In this document: in pieces, positions 12,496 to 22,469 of the stretch
Layout of the letters: every line of letters starts with the position of its first letter
Numbering within the stretch: position 1 is the stretch's first letter
NCBI RefSeq assembly: GCF_029633865.1
Contig: NC_079224.1
Span: forward strand, 20,879,064-20,943,063
Length of the DNA: 64,000 nucleotides
Direction: 5' to 3'
Origin: Lampris incognitus
Taxonomy: Eukaryota; Chordata; Actinopteri; Lampriformes; Lampridae
Notes under the pieces: model-generated
Database searches by the model: none
What the model saw: only the letters and a program-made list of their open reading frames with translations
What the model was told of the DNA's origin: nothing
Position numbers and translations under genes: made by a program

Positions 12496-15400
12496 AAGTT
12501 ATGCAGAAACTTTTGCAGTGTGAAGCAGTGAACCAATGCAGAGTCCTCGAATATATTGAGGTCAACAGGGATGTTTTTATTGATGGATAAGAAACAGTGA
12601 ATCCCACTAAAAGCAACTATCTGTACATTTGTCTGTTATGTAACATGTTAAAGTCTTATATGACATGAATGGATGATTCTAATGAGTAGTACCTGTGCGG
12701 CAGGGCTGAGAACTGTTGAGGCTGAGAACTGGAGCCCACGGAGAGAAACAGCCTACCACATTGCTGCTGTTCCCCATAGTAATATTGGTCTTAATAAATA
12801 CACAACCACAAAGACAACATTTACAGAATGCCATTAGGTAGCAGTGCAAAACAGCACAATGCAGAGAAATATGGGTATGGCTCTGTGCTGCTTACGGTGT
12901 TGAGGGTAAGCTGTAGGTTGAGTGTGCCGCCGCTGGTTTGCATGTGCAGAGGGTAGCTGAGCAGGGTGGGTTTTGTGTGTGTAACACTGACATTCGGCCC
13001 ATTGACGGGGCTGAAGCGGAGTGACAAAACGTCCAGTTCCTCACTGACCACAGGGACACTCCACACACATCCCGGTGACAACGGTGATGATGAGTTGCTA
13101 AGGGCAACTGCCTGCACTGAGCTGTTATTTGCTGACGTAAGGTTGCTTTCGCTGTTGTTGCTGTGGAGCTTGATGACGTAATCATCTCCTGAAAGGCCGA
13201 CACTCTTTGGTTTACAGCCAACTGAGGCACACACACACACACACACACACAGAGGGCAAGAAGACTCTTAACAGGAGGCACAACATAAAGAAAATGTTTG
13301 TTTAACTTTGTTGTATGTGATGGTAGATGTGCATTTCACTGCTCACCTGTATAATTTGATGTGATATGGAATGTCACGGTGCGATTGTCATGGTCACTCT
13401 CCACAACAACCCTCATCCAGGTGTCCCATGGTGGGGCGGAGAGAGTTGCAGAGCAGCCAACGGCTGAGCAGTTCACTGTCACTGGGGCTTCTGGTGCAGA
13501 AAAGGACCCAAGCCTAAGGACCAATGAACAGTTTCCACGCTCTGGTCCCTCCCCCCAGGAGCAGTCAGCCACAGAAACAGAGAGAGATGAGGCAAACTCT
13601 GGAACAAACAACCTGGAATGTACAGGTATACATTGACCTGAATGCAGTTATTGTATCTCTATAAAGAATGTACATGAAATTCATGAATAACTGACAACCA
13701 AAACACACCAGCTGGAGGCAGTATGGTCTCAAACACACACAAACGTGCTGCGACACACACACCCAATCTTACTTGAGGCGTGCAGGTTTGTCTGGGGCTA
13801 CTGTTTGGACTTGGGTTGTGGCCTGTTGTAAAATGGGAGTGTCCACAGCTCTCCTGATTGACAGCTGAGGTTGAAAAAAGTAGGAACAAGATGGAAACCC
13901 CTGTGCCAAACAAAGAGTGGGAGTGACAATGAAAGAGAGAGACAGAGAGAAAGCAAGAGAAAGAAGGAGAAACATATACCCTGTAATTTTCAGATACATA
14001 TTACAATTTGCTGACATATTTTACTTGCTTTTCATTTAATACCAGCTTTTGGTAAACATCAATGAACTTCACATAGTAATACTGAGACATGCACAGGAAA
14101 TCTGGGGAGAGAAGCAGAGGAATGCTGTTTTGTAGCTTTGCATAAAAAAAAACAACACAACAACCTGCTAGTAGGCCAGCAGAACAGGTTGGGGTGAATT
14201 GTCGATTTACCACAGTGTTCTGATTACTTCCGCTACTGAGTTGTTTCTCACATGGAACAGAAATAAACTACTGACACTATACATCAGCTATTGAGATGAA
14301 TACAGTGTTTTCCTCCACATATAGTGAATAAGCAAGCATCGGATTGTATAGGAAGTTTGTTGATATTTGCAAGCCTAACAAAATCTATAAGATTAGAATG
14401 TCACAGACCAAACATGTGTACTAATAGGCCTCAGTGGAAAACCTATGGAGTTAATTTTTAAACAGACTAATTAATCAGCAGGGGAACTGTGTGGACACTA
14501 AACATTTTCAACTGAGACAGAAATAAATACGACATAAATTAAGAAGATGTAAACAAAAACTGGTTTGGTGTGCGGGAGAACACATTTATACATCAGGATT
14601 TAAATTCTTTGATGTTCAAGACCTATGAAACTTTCTTACGACAGAAGAATAAGTGGCTCCGAACACACCTTCTGTTCTATACGGCCATCATGTCGAGGTA
14701 AATGGGCAGCGAGGTACCAGTTGCCAGGGGCAGGATCGGAGAGGTTAAATGTCGTGGAACTGCGTGACGTCACCGGAAGGGTCACAGAAAGGGCGGGGCT
14801 CCACAATGTTGCATTGGGAAACACCAATCCTACGGGGTTTATGACCGGTGGGGCACCCCATCGAATATGACTGGACAAGAGTAAGAGAAGAGATGGTAAA
14901 TGAACATAGAAACAGATAAAGAAGTCATTTTGGCTACATTGTATTGTTGTAGTACAGAAAATGAGGTTTTGAAAGAGTGGAGGGATTTCAATTCAAATGT
15001 GTGGCAAACAAAGCATGAGGGAAGATGAGAGTTAAAGGAGGAGACAAGTGAATCCTGTCCTGGTGCAGATTACAGTAACTTACATGGTGACATTATGTTT
15101 CCCACAGTGGAAACCATGGCCCCTGGTTACTGAAAACAGCCAGCGAGCCACTGCCGTATCCTCTGGAATCTGAAATCTCTGTAGCCTCACGTTACCAAAC
15201 CAACCATATCTTGACAGCTTCTGAGCAGGCTTGGACGACAGCTCTGATACAAATGTCACCTGTCCACCTGAAGCCATACACACATACTTAGACACCTGCA
15301 TAAATATGGATAGGTGCACAGGAACGAAAACCTGACCAGGAGCATCTAAGCTGTGGCTAGACCATGGATGGATATTGAGGACAAAACAATTAAATACATA

Positions 15401-15835
15401 CTGGGGCAAAAAATAAAGACAGTTCCTGACAAAGAGTAAAGAAAAATCTAGAAGTCACACTGAGAATGCCAAACGTTACTGGATGACCATAAACAAAACT
15501 TGAACCTACATAAAATAAAATATAGTGGAAATGTTAATTCCAATATAACAAGAATTATAGAAATTGAATTAGATGTTTTCTTTCTTTCTCTCTTTTTTTG
15601 TTTGTTAAGACAGTCACGCCATTGTATTCTATTGTAACCACCGGGCAGTCAAACCGTCAAACATAACGATGAACGTTATTTGCAATCACAATAGACCATC
15701 TAGCTGGGTAGTTTAGCAGTCATGCTAATGTCCGCTTATTCGCCGACTCTCCCGACGTTACAACGACTTACCATCTCCCAAAGTCCCAGCTGCCAAGACG
15801 CCGAAAAAGACACAACGTAGAAAATAAACTTCCAT
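4865..15835 (-). CDS. pgap6: PGAP6/TMEM8A-type membrane protein, 13 coding exons
   Basis: Coding exons, 5' to 3': 15772-15835, 15084-15267, 14669-14870, 13773-13900, 13347-13612, 12896-13221, 12693-12789, 12298-12400, 12027-12169, 6476-6654, 5942-6088, 5632-5748, 4865-5185. All junctions are GT-AG and the 2277 nt stay in frame (758 aa). Residues 1-20 look like a signal peptide (MEVYFLRCVF...). Residues about 22-456 form an ectodomain with many N-x-S/T sites. Exon 9 and the start of exon 10 carry a Cys-rich EGF-like module (ACVEDCGTYGEC, ending GWSGWGC). From about 525 come seven hydrophobic helices with the CREST-type signatures FFST/FYHACDQ (H567, D570) and HSLWH (H701, H705). Family knowledge: human PGAP6 is a GPI-specific phospholipase A2 acting at the cell surface. 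CIMDYD, RRRHCYPP and FLLPPR favour TMEM8A/PGAP6 over TMEM8B, but the C-terminus EELYTVT resembles TMEM8B, so orthology needs a tree. The start is the only ATG before the signal peptide. Confidence 0.88.
6705..7928 (+). mobile_element. Tc1/mariner-type DNA transposon, nearly intact
   Basis: Terminal inverted repeats of about 28 bp: TACACTCACCGGCCACTTTA at the left and its near-perfect inverse ending TAAAGTGGCCAGTGAGTGTA at the right, next to TA dinucleotides. It lies in pgap6 intron 9, antisense to the gene. Total length about 1.22 kb, usual for Tc1. The right end runs straight into a (TA)n tract. Confidence 0.93.
6854..7908 (+). pseudogene. Tc1-type transposase with one frameshift
   Basis: 6854-7282 encodes the paired-like DNA-binding half: helix-turn-helix modules around SISETADLLGFSRTTISRVY and TRRTLRQMGYSSRRP. 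7279-7908 encodes the catalytic half with DDE-type residues: Asp in WSDESRF, Asp in QQDNAPCHKA, Glu in SPDLNPIEHLWD. The two frames overlap at the site where the family normally continues straight through (HQN / IEDWKNVAWSDE), so a single-base deletion near 7279 is inferred. The gene is inactive unless the frameshift is bypassed. Family length is about 340 aa, and the two parts together match that. Confidence 0.9.
7925..7991. repeat. (TA)n tract abutting the Tc1 right end
   Basis: About 65 bp of pure TA beginning within the right terminal TA of the transposon. It is absent at the left end, so it probably expanded after insertion. Confidence 0.95.
8018..8450 (-). repeat. tRNA-derived SINE (family A), copy 2
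   Basis: Same family as 2125-2566. On the minus strand the head near 8450 has an A-box-like region (GGAGCGTAGCAGTCTATTCC) and the B box GGTTCGAATCC; the body and T-rich end run to about 8018. Short flanking repeats TACTTTT at about 8014 and 8449 are a possible target duplication. Confidence 0.85.
8616..10665 (+). mobile_element. 5'-truncated RTE-type LINE with 18-bp target duplication
   Basis: Flanked by TAAC(T/C)TATCAAGTTGAAA at 8598-8615 and 10666-10683, one mismatch. Its 3' end is a (TAG)n run at 10648-10665, typical of RTE-class tails. The endonuclease domain is missing, as expected for 5' truncation. It lies in pgap6 intron 9, antisense to the gene. Confidence 0.85.
8640..10605 (+). pseudogene. 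Reverse transcriptase remnant of the RTE-type LINE
   Basis: Reading frames 8640-8945, 8746-9174, 9156-10079 and 10119-10427 are consecutive pieces of one protein broken by frameshifts and stops. The largest (307 aa) shows RT motifs in order: SGKAVGPDEIPVEAW, YGFMPRKSTTDAMF, CVFVDLEKA, HQGSALSPFLF, and the catalytic FADDIVI. The tail ends near EEDAEDRKK, then a stop where the family usually has Trp. It is not functional. Confidence 0.85.
10911..11766 (-). mobile_element. Internally deleted hAT element carrying only a BED exon
   Basis: The ends are inverted-repeat-like: GGGATGGGTATCATTAAG at the left and the inverse of GGATGGGTATTAAATGG at the right. Inside, the minus strand from about 11371 down to 11233 encodes a BED-type zinc-finger start (MAGRTKQLEVWLY, RCRKCNKSFACKGGNTSN, with CxxC) that stops at NIQ. 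No catalytic part is present. GT and GA microsatellites lie at 11391-11420, 11449-11461 and 11508-11529. No clean 8-bp duplication was found. Confidence 0.6.
11768..11890 (-). repeat. Truncated family B SINE
   Basis: ATCCATCCATTATCCAAACC plus the GCTGGAGCTTATCCCAGCAG block and ACACCCTGGACA. Only the 3' part of the repeat is present. It abuts the right end of the hAT relic. Confidence 0.75.
12415..12493. repeat. (CA)n microsatellite in pgap6 intron 7
   Basis: About 78 bp of pure CA, 15 bp upstream (in gene sense) of the exon 8 acceptor, where it lengthens the tract before the acceptor. Confidence 0.95.
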
Positions 15836-16020
15836 ATTTCACTTTCAACGTTGTGAACCATCACATCTTCCTTCGACAGGTTGTTGATACGCGGAAATAA
15901 TGTGAGACAATTTGTTTGACCTGCGCGGCACTTCCTGGTTCGGAGGTAAACAGAGGACGTCGGCGGCGTGCAGGGGTTGACTAGTTTCTGGGTCGTGAGT
16001 TTGTCACTAGAGGGCGCTAA
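15836..16020 (-). promoter_or_regulatory. Probable pgap6 promoter / 5' UTR
   Basis: This lies directly upstream of the pgap6 start codon. It is locally GC/CpG-richer (CGTCGGCGGCGTGC, CTGCGCGGC) and holds an ETS-like CACTTCCTGG at about 15929. No TATA box was seen. The call rests on position and composition only. Confidence 0.3.
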
Positions 16021-16609
16021 ACATGTGTAATGGACGAGTCTGAAACAACGACTGACATGTCACTTTAGTAAACACGTTGAGAGGGTGCTTAAAGGTTCAG
16101 CTTATATTCAGATCTTCCCCCCTGGTTTCAGATAAAACGAGGCTGAACTAAGAAGAAATCCATGACTGAATAGGTAATGTAAATGAATGATTCTGTATCG
16201 AGTAACGGCTGGGATTGACACTGCACATTGAGAAGGAAAAATAAAAACACTTTGAGAGAGCATTCTCAAGGTATTCAAACCTTACTCCCTGCCCTCAATT
16301 AAAATAAGTCTGAAAACAGTGGAAATCATTGCTTGAGTGACAAATAAACTTAAATTTGACCTTTAAGGTGTGTCGCTGGAAAAATCACCGAAGTGGAAAT
16401 TGCAGCTGCACTTTATAGGGGTCTTTAAAACGCTTCATTATGGGTTTCCCAAACTTTTATGATCCAATACTTGGTTGACCTCAAATACACTTTAGACCAC
16501 AGATGATTAACAAATGGATAAAGGTATTGTCCATGGGGCCCCTGCCTGGGTCACTCTGTGCTGACTACTGTGGTCGGAGAATTAACAGTAGGGACTGCCA
16601 TTGTTATAA

Positions 16610-17085
16610 AATCAACTTTCAAGTTTATTTGGCATATATGAAAGTAAGTTTATACTTATTCTCAAAGTGAAATGCTTGCTTTGCTGGCTCAACACACAAG
16701 CGGAAAATAAATGCAATTATAAAAGCACTTGGAGAAATCAAAGTGCAAAGAACAAGACACATGTACAAAAACAGTCAGTGCAGATTTTGGATGTATTTTG
16801 TCGGACAGAGTGCGACAGCGGAGAGTCCCTGTGCAATAGCAAGGTCTGTACAATAGTAAGCGCTGTACAATAATAATGGTATTATAACAGTAAAAAGTAC
16901 AAATAGCGGATGCTGCAGTCAGTGAGAGCAACCATAATGAAACAGGTATCGTAAGATGTAAATAGCAGTAAAACTTGTACAAATAGCAATAAGTGGTCAT
17001 TTTAAGAGTCTTATGGCTTGGAGGTGGAAGCTGTCTCAAAACTTGTTGGTCTGAGTTTCATCCATCTATCCTAGTGGTAAAATTT
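16610..17085 (-). repeat. Degenerate L2-type LINE 3' fragment
   Basis: CAAGTTTATTTGGCATATATG with GTGAAATGCTTGC, and, at the far end, GGAAGCTGTCTCAAAACTTG, are typical of fish L2/Maui 3' regions as recalled. No coding motif is preserved. 16021-16609 and 17086-17428 show nothing recognisable. Confidence 0.5.
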
Positions 17086-17428
17086 AATAAATTAGATATT
17101 AGTGAAATTAAAATTAAATTTCTTGGAGCGAGAGTTTGGGAACAAATGCTCACATACAAATTCTCATAATGATATTGGTCCTAATTAATGTGCAGGTGTT
17201 GCTCAACGAGTCAATATCGTTGCCCATTTCCTCCATTCACAGGACCAAGGGCCTGCAGCTGTTATCCTGAATGTTCCCTGAAGCTGGTAGCTTTGACCAG
17301 CAGGGTAAACAATAGCTGTTTTCTATCTTTCTCCGTCTGACATAGATATTACCCTCGATTTTGAGTTTTCTGTTCTGTTCAGGTTGACTAGCAAGCAAGA
17401 CGCCGAGCCAGAATTGTTTTCTAACCTT

Positions 17429-17434
17429 TTTATT
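17429..17434 (-). terminator. Candidate polyadenylation signal of lurap1
   Basis: AATAAA on the minus strand about 765 nt past the lurap1 stop codon, which would make 17430-18199 the 3' UTR. No coding pattern is seen in that stretch. Positional inference only. Confidence 0.3.
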
Positions 17435-18199
17435 AGCAAAAAGGAAAAACAATGTAAACTATATTTGATAAATCACTTCATTATTTGCTCACTTCTTGGC
17501 TCATTATCAGCCTGAGGCTAAGAAAGTACAGTGCACAATGACATCATTCCGATAGCCTCACTGTCAACTGTTGCATCATACTTAGTGTTTATGAGCTAAT
17601 TAACAGAATAATTACAAAGGCCTTCTTTCTGTATTGTGGGCCAAAATGTAAGACAATGCTCAAAATTAATGACAAGGCAACGAATACCTGTCTTTACTTA
17701 CCCGGTGACTTTTTGTTTTCCTTATAAAAAAGAAAAGAAAATAGAAGTGTGATAAAAAGGATTTCAAAATCTGTGAAATAGGGAGGATTGAGTCTGAAAA
17801 TATTTTGTCTTTGAAGTATTTAAAAGTAGACGTCTTTTCAGAGGATTTGTTTTTGTGTCTGAAACACTGGCATTTTACATTAGCAGGTGTTGCTTTCAAC
17901 CAAAGGAGAAAACACGTTTTTAGACCAGAGGTCCTTGTGTACACAGTTACAAAGGAAAGACAATATGACTAAACGATGTACAATGTGAACCAGATCTTTA
18001 AGTCCAGCTTGATACAGAGACGTTTTTACAGTGTAATGGGTTAAATAGTCACTCATTTGATGTCAAATGTTGCTGTTACTCTATACTTTACATCAAAACT
18101 CTTTGTCAAACTGCAGGCCCACTGCATCGTTAGCATTTGAACTACGTTCAAAGCAAGGATTGTGAATTTAAACTGTACTTTATGTGGTCTCAAAGTGCA

Positions 18200-20103
18200 T
18201 CATAAAAATGTGACGTCATCCTGTGACTCCACCCAGCACCACTGGGCATCATAGCCCAGCAGAACCTCCTCCCGACCGGGTGTGTTCTGCTCCTCCGTCA
18301 CATCGTTGTCACAGTCGCTGAGACTCTTGCCTGTGAGATCGCGGTGCATCTGTGTATCGCCTCCCTCTTTAGTTGGAGCAAAACCATCATCATCCCTCTT
18401 CAGCCCCATTCCTCCAGTCCTGCCAGATCTGAGTAAGGCTCTCCTGATAGACTCAGCACTGGTTTTGAGATCCTGCATCGAAGCTGTGTTGGAAAACTGT
18501 GGCTGCAGCGTACGGTTCAAAGCACTGGCACCATCTGACCTGTTGGCAGTGGTGAGGCTTATGCTAGACCAAGCCTGACCAGGCCTGCCCCCTGTGGAAC
18601 AACTGACTTCAGACCTGAAGCCCGAGGGACTAGAAGACCTTGCTTCAGTCGATTCACATCCTAGCATGTCATTGTAGCCTTCACTGTTCGAAACACTGTT
18701 GTCATCCAGAGCTGGATCTTCTGATGCTGCACCCACAGGGGCGTCGTTTGAATATGGCAGGCAGGTGGGATTGGGGCTTTCCCTGCAGAAGAGATGGTGA
18801 GCACATTCGTTGGATGGCAAGAAATGAAATCAGGTGCACCTAAATACATCTATAAGCAACAGGAATGCCTTTATTATGCCTCCCTCTGGGTTGTAGGTAC
18901 TTGCAGAATCACATTATCAAGTCTCTGGTTGTACAGCTTGCACAATGTGCAGTAATCAGAAAGTACATTTGCTGGGGAGTATATTCAGGCAAGCTGAAAG
19001 TGCTGGCATGTTGGGTATTAAGTAGCTGCAGGATGGTTACTAGTGGTATCTAAATGTTTTCTCAGTGTGACCCGGTGATTGCTAACTGTTGACCAGTGGT
19101 TGTTTGGCATTACTAGGTGGTTGTACGTGCATGGTAGCAGCCATTGGACATCCCATAACACCCTAAATAAAGCCCATTGACACCGTTGATCAGCCAATCA
19201 ATTGATGACTTAAAAGCTCTTTTAGTAGACTTGCTATGCAGAAAAATGAAAAGTGAAAGTTGACTATTTCAAAATATATACGGAGTTTTAAAGAGTCGAG
19301 TACATCCCCGCAGCTCTATGAGTAGCTGCACATTTCAAAGTTTGAACAAAGCTGTTATGTTAAAGCGCGTACCGTAGGACTAGCAAGAGTCTCCAAGATG
19401 TTGGAGGATATAATTACGAGAAAACTAGTGGCAAGCTCTCTAGCTTATCTATCTTTATAGAGCACATTTCATATGCAATACAATACGCTCCAGTGAAAGT
19501 GGTACCGTAAAACAAGGAAACAGAATCATAAAATAAAACTGACTGAAATAAAACAGACAGAACCCACGGTTGACCCACAGCAGATTAACGGCTAATAATA
19601 AAGGGGTTTTACCAGGTGCAAGCACAAGTAAAAAGATGCGCTTTGAGAAAACAGTCGAAAGTTGCTGTTCTCATTTAGGACTACAAATGGCTGTCGCGGT
19701 CACTGTAGAGGATGGGATGAAGTTTTTTTTGTAATTTTTTCCCCAAGTTGGCCTGCTCATAACAGGAATACCTGCCGGGGGACATGGAAGACCCGAGCCC
19801 ATCCACAGTGGCCAGGCTGCTCTGGCTGCCTGTCAGACTGCTGCAACAGGTGACTGGGGTGCCTCGCTCCTCCGCCAGCCAACGCAGAGCCTCGATACCT
19901 TCGTGCACGACCATCAACTGACGCAGAATCCTCACATCGGCGGTACGTAACCAGTTCTGCAGGGAACAGGGGATGGGGAGGGAGACAAGCCAGTGAAAAT
20001 AATGGAAGAAAGTTGAGTTTTTAATCATCAGAGCGGGGGGACATGGGATTAGGTTAAGGTCGGAGTTGAGTCACGAGTATAGAAAGCAAATGCTTGTGTG
20101 TAT

Positions 20104-20171
<68 letters not shown>

Positions 20172-20844
20172 TTTCTGTGGTTGGGGAAGGGGTAGGGTTA
20201 AGTGAGGAAGGAGTGCTGGTGAGGAGCCTGGTGGGGAGGTTGAGCGGTGGAATTCGAAGTTATAATGCATGAGAGGATGGAACTGAATGAGGGGAATGAC
20301 AGCTGATGGGTGCGGTTTGAAAACCACTGACAAGGTCTGTCATTTGCAGTCGGCATGAGCAGGTGAAGCGGCTCTCTGTGAATGGAAGAATGGCATGGTT
20401 CTGATATTCAGCTGACAGAGAACCTTGTCATTACATCACGGTGACAGCTGAAACTAGCTGTTCAAGTTACTGTAGGGGCAAATACACGCCCCCACACACA
20501 CAATAACAATGTGAGTCTTGCTTTTAAGAATACAGAAAGGTTGAAAATGTGCACAACAAGAACAATAAGAATATTGACGAAAGCATTTGTGGTAAAAAAA
20601 AAAAAAAAAAAAACTCAATGAAAATCTTTACCATCTCCTGTTGCAAATCTCTGATCTTGTCTGAGAAACTGCCCTTGAGCATTTCTTTGCTTTCTCTTGT
20701 TTCCAGCCCATCCGAGATCCAGCAGTCTTCCCAGTGTGCTGCATCCTTCATCCAGATCAAAAGGCTCTCCGGTGTTTTCAGTCCGGTCTTGCTCTCCAGC
20801 TCTTTCAAAACTGGGAACGAATCGCTCGCAGCCTTTTCTGCCAT
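18200..20844 (-). CDS. lurap1: Leucine rich adaptor protein 1, three coding exons
   Basis: Coding exons are 20632-20844, 19772-19956 and 18200-18782. Donors GTAAAG and GTATTC and acceptors CTGCAG and CTGCAG give a 981-nt frame (326 aa). Exon 1 has the family opening pattern ELESKTGLKTPESLL. Exon 2 holds the conserved leucine-rich core (TADVRILRQLMVVHEGIEALRWLAEERG, residues about 75-102, read in parts) and the Ser/Leu-rich CSSLTGSQSSL. The last residues WVESQDDVTFL match the LURAP1 C-terminus, whose T-x-L end is PDZ-ligand-like; LURAP1L lacks it. Known role: LURAP1 (LRAP35a) is a cytoplasmic adaptor linking MRCK to MYO18A in actomyosin control and is reported to feed NF-kB signalling. The protein is longer than the human one (239 aa), mostly from a Ser-rich insert in exon 3 (about residues 135-290). 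It lies head-to-tail with pgap6, about 2.4 kb upstream of it. Confidence 0.9.
18783..19771. other. lurap1 intron 2, no recognised feature
   Basis: About 1 kb with no gene, no strong repeat family and no long microsatellite. A degenerate repeat-like stretch (TTTATAGAGCACATTTCATA) lies near 19455. Confidence 0.5.
20096..20170. repeat. (GT)n microsatellite in lurap1 intron 1
   Basis: About 60 bp of pure GT with a short impure start. The rest of the intron shows nothing else. Confidence 0.95.
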
Positions 20845-21720
20845 TACAGCATAAATAAACACGTATAGTCTTTGGAGTATGTGAGCATTCAGATGTGTCC
20901 CCCCCCTCCCCCCAGACGACAGTTAAAATCCTATGTCACTCAGACAGAAATAAAATTCACCCAAACGTGTATTCTGGGCTCCCGGAAACACACACACTCA
21001 CACACACACGTGTCACAGAACGGCCGTGGAGCAGCTAAGTCATCTGTCAATCCGTCACGATTTCATAATGCGGAGTTATTATTGCACCGGACTCTTGCTG
21101 GTGTAGCCTAGAACACCATACTGGAAATGCTGCCTATAGTCCTCCGCACAATAGTTGGAAATCACACGAGCAGTCACATGGGGGAGGCCACTGTACCTGT
21201 GCGCACACAGAGGCTGCCCGTCCCCCTCCCAGTCCGGACTCTTTGCAAACAGACGAAGTTTTCGTCGGATCATTCTAACATTTCGAATTCACTCGTTTTT
21301 TCTCCCCTCTTTCTTTTTCTTTTTTTGCCGTTGTTCTTTCCTTATAAATTATGAGGCCGGTTTACACCGACGTCACCGTACATAGCAACAGCCGCGCCAT
21401 ATAAAACACATGCGCACTAAATAACTCGCTGATCGCCAACGAAGGCGTCGATGCCTCCGCTGGTCCAAACCAAACGCGTTGTGGAGGCGTTGGGGGGCAC
21501 CGCGGACGTCTTCAGACGGACACCCGGTTGCCGCCCCCAGAAAGAGGGGCACGCGCAGCAAGCCACGCATGCCTGCAAAAGGGGAGAGAGCGCGGGCCAA
21601 CCAAAATAACCCACCCAAAGCGAGAGCGCTCGCGTGGGTTATTTTCGTTCGCCTGCCAGTCATCGTGCCCCATATTGATGCGCAGCGACGCTTCTCAACG
21701 TCCTCGCTAAAGTTTTAGGG
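20845..21720 (-). promoter_or_regulatory. lurap1 upstream region with CpG-rich segment
   Basis: No gene is seen. From about 21370 to 21710 the sequence is clearly richer in G+C and CpG than its surroundings, with a near-CRE (CGACGTCACCG) at about 21369 and a 12-bp-stem hairpin at 21603-21645. Open frames here (for example 21373-21663) are shadows of high GC. It is most likely a CpG-island promoter for the minus-strand lurap1 gene, with the transcription start undetermined. 21721-22243 has no recognisable feature except a G-run at 21857-21868. Confidence 0.35.
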
Positions 21721-22243
21721 AGCTGCCAGCTTTCTCTTTAACTGGGCTTATGGACAGTGCTGATATCAAGTGGACACCGATGAAACGCACACACGGCATC
21801 ATAACAAACCTGGGTCCTGGAAAGCTTATATGCGTTTCAGAACTTGGTGGACTTGCGGGGGGGGGGGGGAGTGCAGCAGTGACGTATGAGTGTGTTGGAG
21901 CAGGGACAACACGGAGGGATGGATGGGTGGTAACATGTTGGAGCTGCATCTGTTACAGACCTGTGAAGGAAGAAACAGAAGTGTCTCAAGTCTGTGAAGC
22001 AGAGGGGTTCAGGCCGAGGCAGTAACATACAAACACACATGACAGCAGGTTTAGATGAGATCCGCGTTATGGTTAAAGACCACATTTGTTTGTGCTTACT
22101 CTGTGGTAATCAGCCGTGGACCACCGTCCAGGTCCACCCCGCTGTCAGCGTCATTCACATTTGCAAGTGTCCATATTGTTCCCATCTCCCGTCGATTTGA
22201 ATAGAAGTTAGGAACATCGGGTTGTTGTTGATGAGTAATTAGA

Positions 22244-22436
22244 TGTAATATTTGCTAGTAATATTTAATTTGCTAATGTCCCTTACGGCTTTCCGTAGCG
22301 CCACAACAAAGTCACGTGATGTACGTAACAACGGCAGTCGGAATCCGGTCGGTGAGTAAACACCCAGCACGAGAGAAGTCGTCCTTGCTTTATTAATGTT
22401 ATAAGTTAACATAGCCAGAGGGCACAGAACATTACA
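22244..22436 (+). repeat. 5' LTR of the Gypsy element
   Basis: 193 bp with TG...CA ends and inverted termini TGTAAT/ATTACA. It directly follows the target copy TTAGA and is directly followed by the primer site. Confidence 0.92.
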
Positions 22437-22469
22437 TGGTGTCAGAGTAGCGGAGTTTAAATACCCAAT

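Noticed and set aside
12294-12616. Cys-Val repeat frames
   Set aside because: Translation of the (CA)n tract; the true signal here is pgap6 exon 8 at 12298-12400 on the minus strand.
21373-21718. Several frames of 65-96 aa
   Set aside because: CpG-rich composition suppresses stops; no known protein pattern.
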